From Campylobacterota bacterium (GTDB lineage: Bacteria; Campylobacterota; Campylobacteria; Campylobacterales; Sulfurovaceae), in the NCBI GenBank assembly GCA_015488875.1, contig WFMX01000279.1, forward strand, positions 1-7,594: a stretch of 7,594 bases of DNA, in the 5' to 3' direction. Below the pieces are notes generated by a model that was not told where the DNA came from, searched no databases, and saw only the letters and a program-made list of their open reading frames with translations. A program made the translations under genes and the position numbers. Shown one piece after another: positions 5,622-7,594 of this stretch; position 1 is the stretch's first letter, and every line of letters starts with the position of its first letter.

Positions 5622-6923
5622 ATGACAAATATAATGAGCTGGGGAATGTATCCTACTATAGAGAGTAAGCTACGCAAGTTTAAAAATCTAAGTGATTTGA
5701 AGCATACCCTGTCGAACAATGACAATATAATAGCATATGGAAATGGTAGAAGCTATGGCGATAGTGCTTTGGGTGAAAATATCATAGATATGAGACCAAA
5801 AGATTATTTTCAAAGTTTTGATGAAGATAGTGGACTACTTGAGGTTGAGGCAGGTGTAATGCTCTCAGATATACTCTACTCATTTGTCCCTAGAGGTTGG
5901 TTTCTCAAAGTCACACCTGGTACTAAGCTCATCACTATAGGCGGTGCTATAGCCTCTGATGTCCATGGCAAAAATCACCATGTAGAGGGGTGCTTTAGCC
6001 AATGCGTAAAAGAGTTCGACATTATGAACTCTGATGGTGAAATCATAAACTGTTCAAGAGAGTCTACTCCTGAACTATTCAGAGCTACCTGTGGTGGCAT
6101 GGGGCTTACAGGCGTGATACTCTCTGCCAAGATATATTTGGTAAAGATCAATTCCAAATATATAGACCAGACAACTATCAAAACCAAAAATCTCAAAGAG
6201 ACCTTTGAAGCCTTTGAAGAGTATGGAGGTACACCCTACTCAGTGGCATGGATAGATTGTCTTGCAAAGGGTGATGAGATAGGCAAGTGCCTCCTAATGG
6301 TAGGCAATTTTAGAGATGATGGCAAGCTAGACTACAAGAGAGCCAAACAAAAAGTTATACCATTTAACTTTCCATCATTTGCACTTAACAATCTAAGCGT
6401 AAGAGCATTCAATTGGCTATACTATGGCAGAGTAAAAGAGAGAGTTACGAAACAAAGAGTAGATATAGATACATTTTTCTATCCATTAGATGCTATAGGT
6501 CGATGGAATAGGATATATGGCAAAGGTGGCTTCACACAATACCAATTTATATTGCCCAAAGAGAGTAGTTATGAGGGCTTAGAAGAGATATTGAGAACTA
6601 TATCGGACTCTGGTAAAGGCTCATTTCTAGCGGTTCTCAAACTATATGGCAAGGCAAATGAGAACTATCTATCGTTTCCTATAGAGGGGTACAGTTTGGC
6701 TCTTGATTTCAAGATAGAGAAGAGTTTATTTCCACTCCTTGATAAGCTAGATGAGATAGTACTTAGATACAAAGGCAGGATATACCTCACCAAAGATGTA
6801 CGAGTATCCAAAGAGACATTTGAGAAAGGTTATCCAGATATAGAGAAGTTCAGAGAGTTTAGAAGAGTCAATGAGTTAGATAAAAAATTTCAATCAATCC
6901 AATCACAAAGAGTAGGAATATAA
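5622..6923 (+). CDS. FAD-dependent decaprenylphosphoryl-ribose 2'-oxidase-like protein (DprE1-like)
   Basis: A 433-residue flavoprotein of the vanillyl-alcohol oxidase-type FAD-binding fold, predicted to oxidise C2 of polyprenyl-phospho-ribose to the keto intermediate. The FAD-binding part shows YGNGRSYGDSALG (39-51), VEAGVMLSDIL (75-85), TPGTKLITIGGAIASDVHGK (98-117) running into NHH, and ATCGGMGLTGVI (155-166). The C-terminal substrate domain shows FYPLDAIGRWNRIYG (286-300), TQYQFILP (305-312) and IYLTKDVR (387-394). K391 matches the essential lysine of the mycobacterial enzyme (K418) and Q306/Q308 match its active-site glutamines. At the position of the mycobacterial benzothiazinone-reactive cysteine (C387) there is Ala360. 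Mycobacterial DprE1 is about 460 residues; this protein is mainly shorter at the N terminus. AAGGA (5612-5616) lies 5 bases before the ATG and only one base separates it from the preceding stop. Other VAO-type oxidases are possible, but HGKNHH and the neighbours argue strongly for DprE1. Confidence 0.92.
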   Translation: MTNIMSWGMYPTIESKLRKFKNLSDLKHTLSNNDNIIAYGNGRSYGDSALGENIIDMRPKDYFQSFDEDSGLLEVEAGVMLSDILYSFVPRGWFLKVTPGTKLITIGGAIASDVHGKNHHVEGCFSQCVKEFDIMNSDGEIINCSRESTPELFRATCGGMGLTGVILSAKIYLVKINSKYIDQTTIKTKNLKETFEAFEEYGGTPYSVAWIDCLAKGDEIGKCLLMVGNFRDDGKLDYKRAKQKVIPFNFPSFALNNLSVRAFNWLYYGRVKERVTKQRVDIDTFFYPLDAIGRWNRIYGKGGFTQYQFILPKESSYEGLEEILRTISDSGKGSFLAVLKLYGKANENYLSFPIEGYSLALDFKIEKSLFPLLDKLDEIVLRYKGRIYLTKDVRVSKETFEKGYPDIEKFREFRRVNELDKKFQSIQSQRVGI

Positions 6924-6924
6924 A

Positions 6925-7594
6925 ATGAGTTATATATTGATAATAGGAGCTAAAAGCGATATAGCCAAAGCAGTAGCTAGAGAGTATGCACACAATGGAT
7001 ACGATATATATCTAGCAGCTAGGCAGAGTGATGAGCTTATAGATTTTGCCAAAGATATCACCACTAGGACACAAAGAATTGTGAAACTTTTGGAATTAGA
7101 TATAGTCGACTACGATAGTCATCAAGTCTTTTGGGATCAACTAGATGAGAAACCTCTCGGGGTGATATCTGCGGTGGGTTATCTAGGAGAGCAAGAGTTA
7201 GCTCAGAAAGATTTCGATGAAGCCAAAAAGATTATAGATACCAATTACACAGGCGTGGTAAGCCTACTAAATATTGTAGCCAATGATTTTGAAGCCAAAA
7301 GATCAGGTTTTATAGTAGCTATCAGCTCTGTAGCTGGAGATAGAGGACGCAAGAGTAACTACATCTATGGCTCTGCAAAAGCGGCACTCACAGCATATCT
7401 GTCTGGTCTTAGAAATAGACTATATGAAGCACAAGTACAAGTACTCACAGTAAAACCAGGCTTCGTAGCTACCAAAATGACAGCCGATATGGATCTGCCA
7501 CAGAAGCTTACTGCACAGCCTAGCGAAGTGGCAGAAGATATATTTACAGCTCAGCAGAGTGGCAAGAGTGTACTCTATACCAAGTGGATATGGA
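6925..7594 (+). CDS. Short-chain dehydrogenase, decaprenylphosphoryl-2-keto-ribose reductase-like (DprE2-like), 3' end outside window
   Basis: An NAD(P)H-dependent SDR expected to reduce the 2-keto intermediate to polyprenyl-phospho-arabinose, completing the epimerisation begun by the preceding oxidase. 223 codons are visible and the frame is open at the edge; mycobacterial DprE2 has about 254, so roughly 30 residues are missing. The cofactor loop is G8-A-K-S-D-I-A14, degenerate compared with TGxxxGxG, with an Ala in the last Gly position. The rest of the site is intact: N107 in DTNYTG, S135 in ISSVAGDRG, Y148 and K152 in YGSAK, and KPGFVATKM (177-185). The final visible residues, LYTKWIW, resemble the start of the hydrophobic C-terminal tail seen in this branch. 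AGGA (6914-6917) is 7 bases before the ATG, and a single base separates it from the oxidase stop. SDRs are diverse, so the assignment rests partly on the context next to DprE1. Confidence 0.88.
   Translation, partial: MSYILIIGAKSDIAKAVAREYAHNGYDIYLAARQSDELIDFAKDITTRTQRIVKLLELDIVDYDSHQVFWDQLDEKPLGVISAVGYLGEQELAQKDFDEAKKIIDTNYTGVVSLLNIVANDFEAKRSGFIVAISSVAGDRGRKSNYIYGSAKAALTAYLSGLRNRLYEAQVQVLTVKPGFVATKMTADMDLPQKLTAQPSEVAEDIFTAQQSGKSVLYTKWIW

Noticed and set aside
1..7594. CRISPR arrays, insertion sequences, tRNA/rRNA genes, attachment sites
   Set aside because: I saw no spaced direct repeats, transposase-like proteins, terminal inverted repeats or structural RNA signatures on either strand.

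Overview
The window looks like a chromosomal segment of an AT-rich Campylobacterota (Epsilonproteobacteria) member, possibly a Sulfurimonas/Sulfurovum-type organism. The evidence is the style of the IlvC and NfeD/SPFH proteins, heavy use of ATA and AGA codons, short AAGGA-type ribosome binding sites, and promoters with a clear -10 but no convincing -35. This placement is inference from protein style; no marker gene such as rRNA is present.

Layout. On the minus strand, 44-1072 is ilvC (ketol-acid reductoisomerase, branched-chain amino acid synthesis). A divergent promoter region (1073-1176) separates it from a plus-strand pair: a short NfeD-type membrane protein (1177-1647) and a paraslipin-type SPFH protein (1711-2571), a common bacterial membrane-organisation pair. 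A 310-base gap (2572-2881) follows. It holds a compact hairpin-rich island of about 45% G+C, a tract that is almost entirely A/T, and two candidate promoters. Next is a lone 439-residue lipoprotein (2882-4201) with a C-terminal CAP/SCP domain and an unusual N-terminal architecture. The gap 4202-4355 contains a long hairpin and tandem -10-like boxes.

The most interesting part is 4356 to the right edge: four tightly packed plus-strand genes, namely a UbiA-family prenyltransferase resembling decaprenyl-phosphate phosphoribosyltransferase, a GtrA-family membrane protein, a DprE1-like FAD oxidase, and a DprE2-like short-chain dehydrogenase that runs off the window. These correspond one for one to the mycobacterial set Rv3806c, Rv3789, Rv3790 and Rv3791, which makes and handles decaprenylphosphoryl-D-arabinofuranose, the arabinose donor for arabinogalactan. 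The last three also keep the mycobacterial order. The inferred pathway is: phosphoribosyl diphosphate plus polyprenyl phosphate gives polyprenyl-phospho-5-phosphoribose (UbiA); an unseen phosphatase removes the 5-phosphate; DprE1-like and DprE2-like enzymes epimerise C2 of ribose to arabinose; the GtrA protein helps membrane handling or delivery. A Gram-negative with this set probably arabinosylates a surface glycan or glycoprotein. No acceptor or arabinosyltransferase is visible here.
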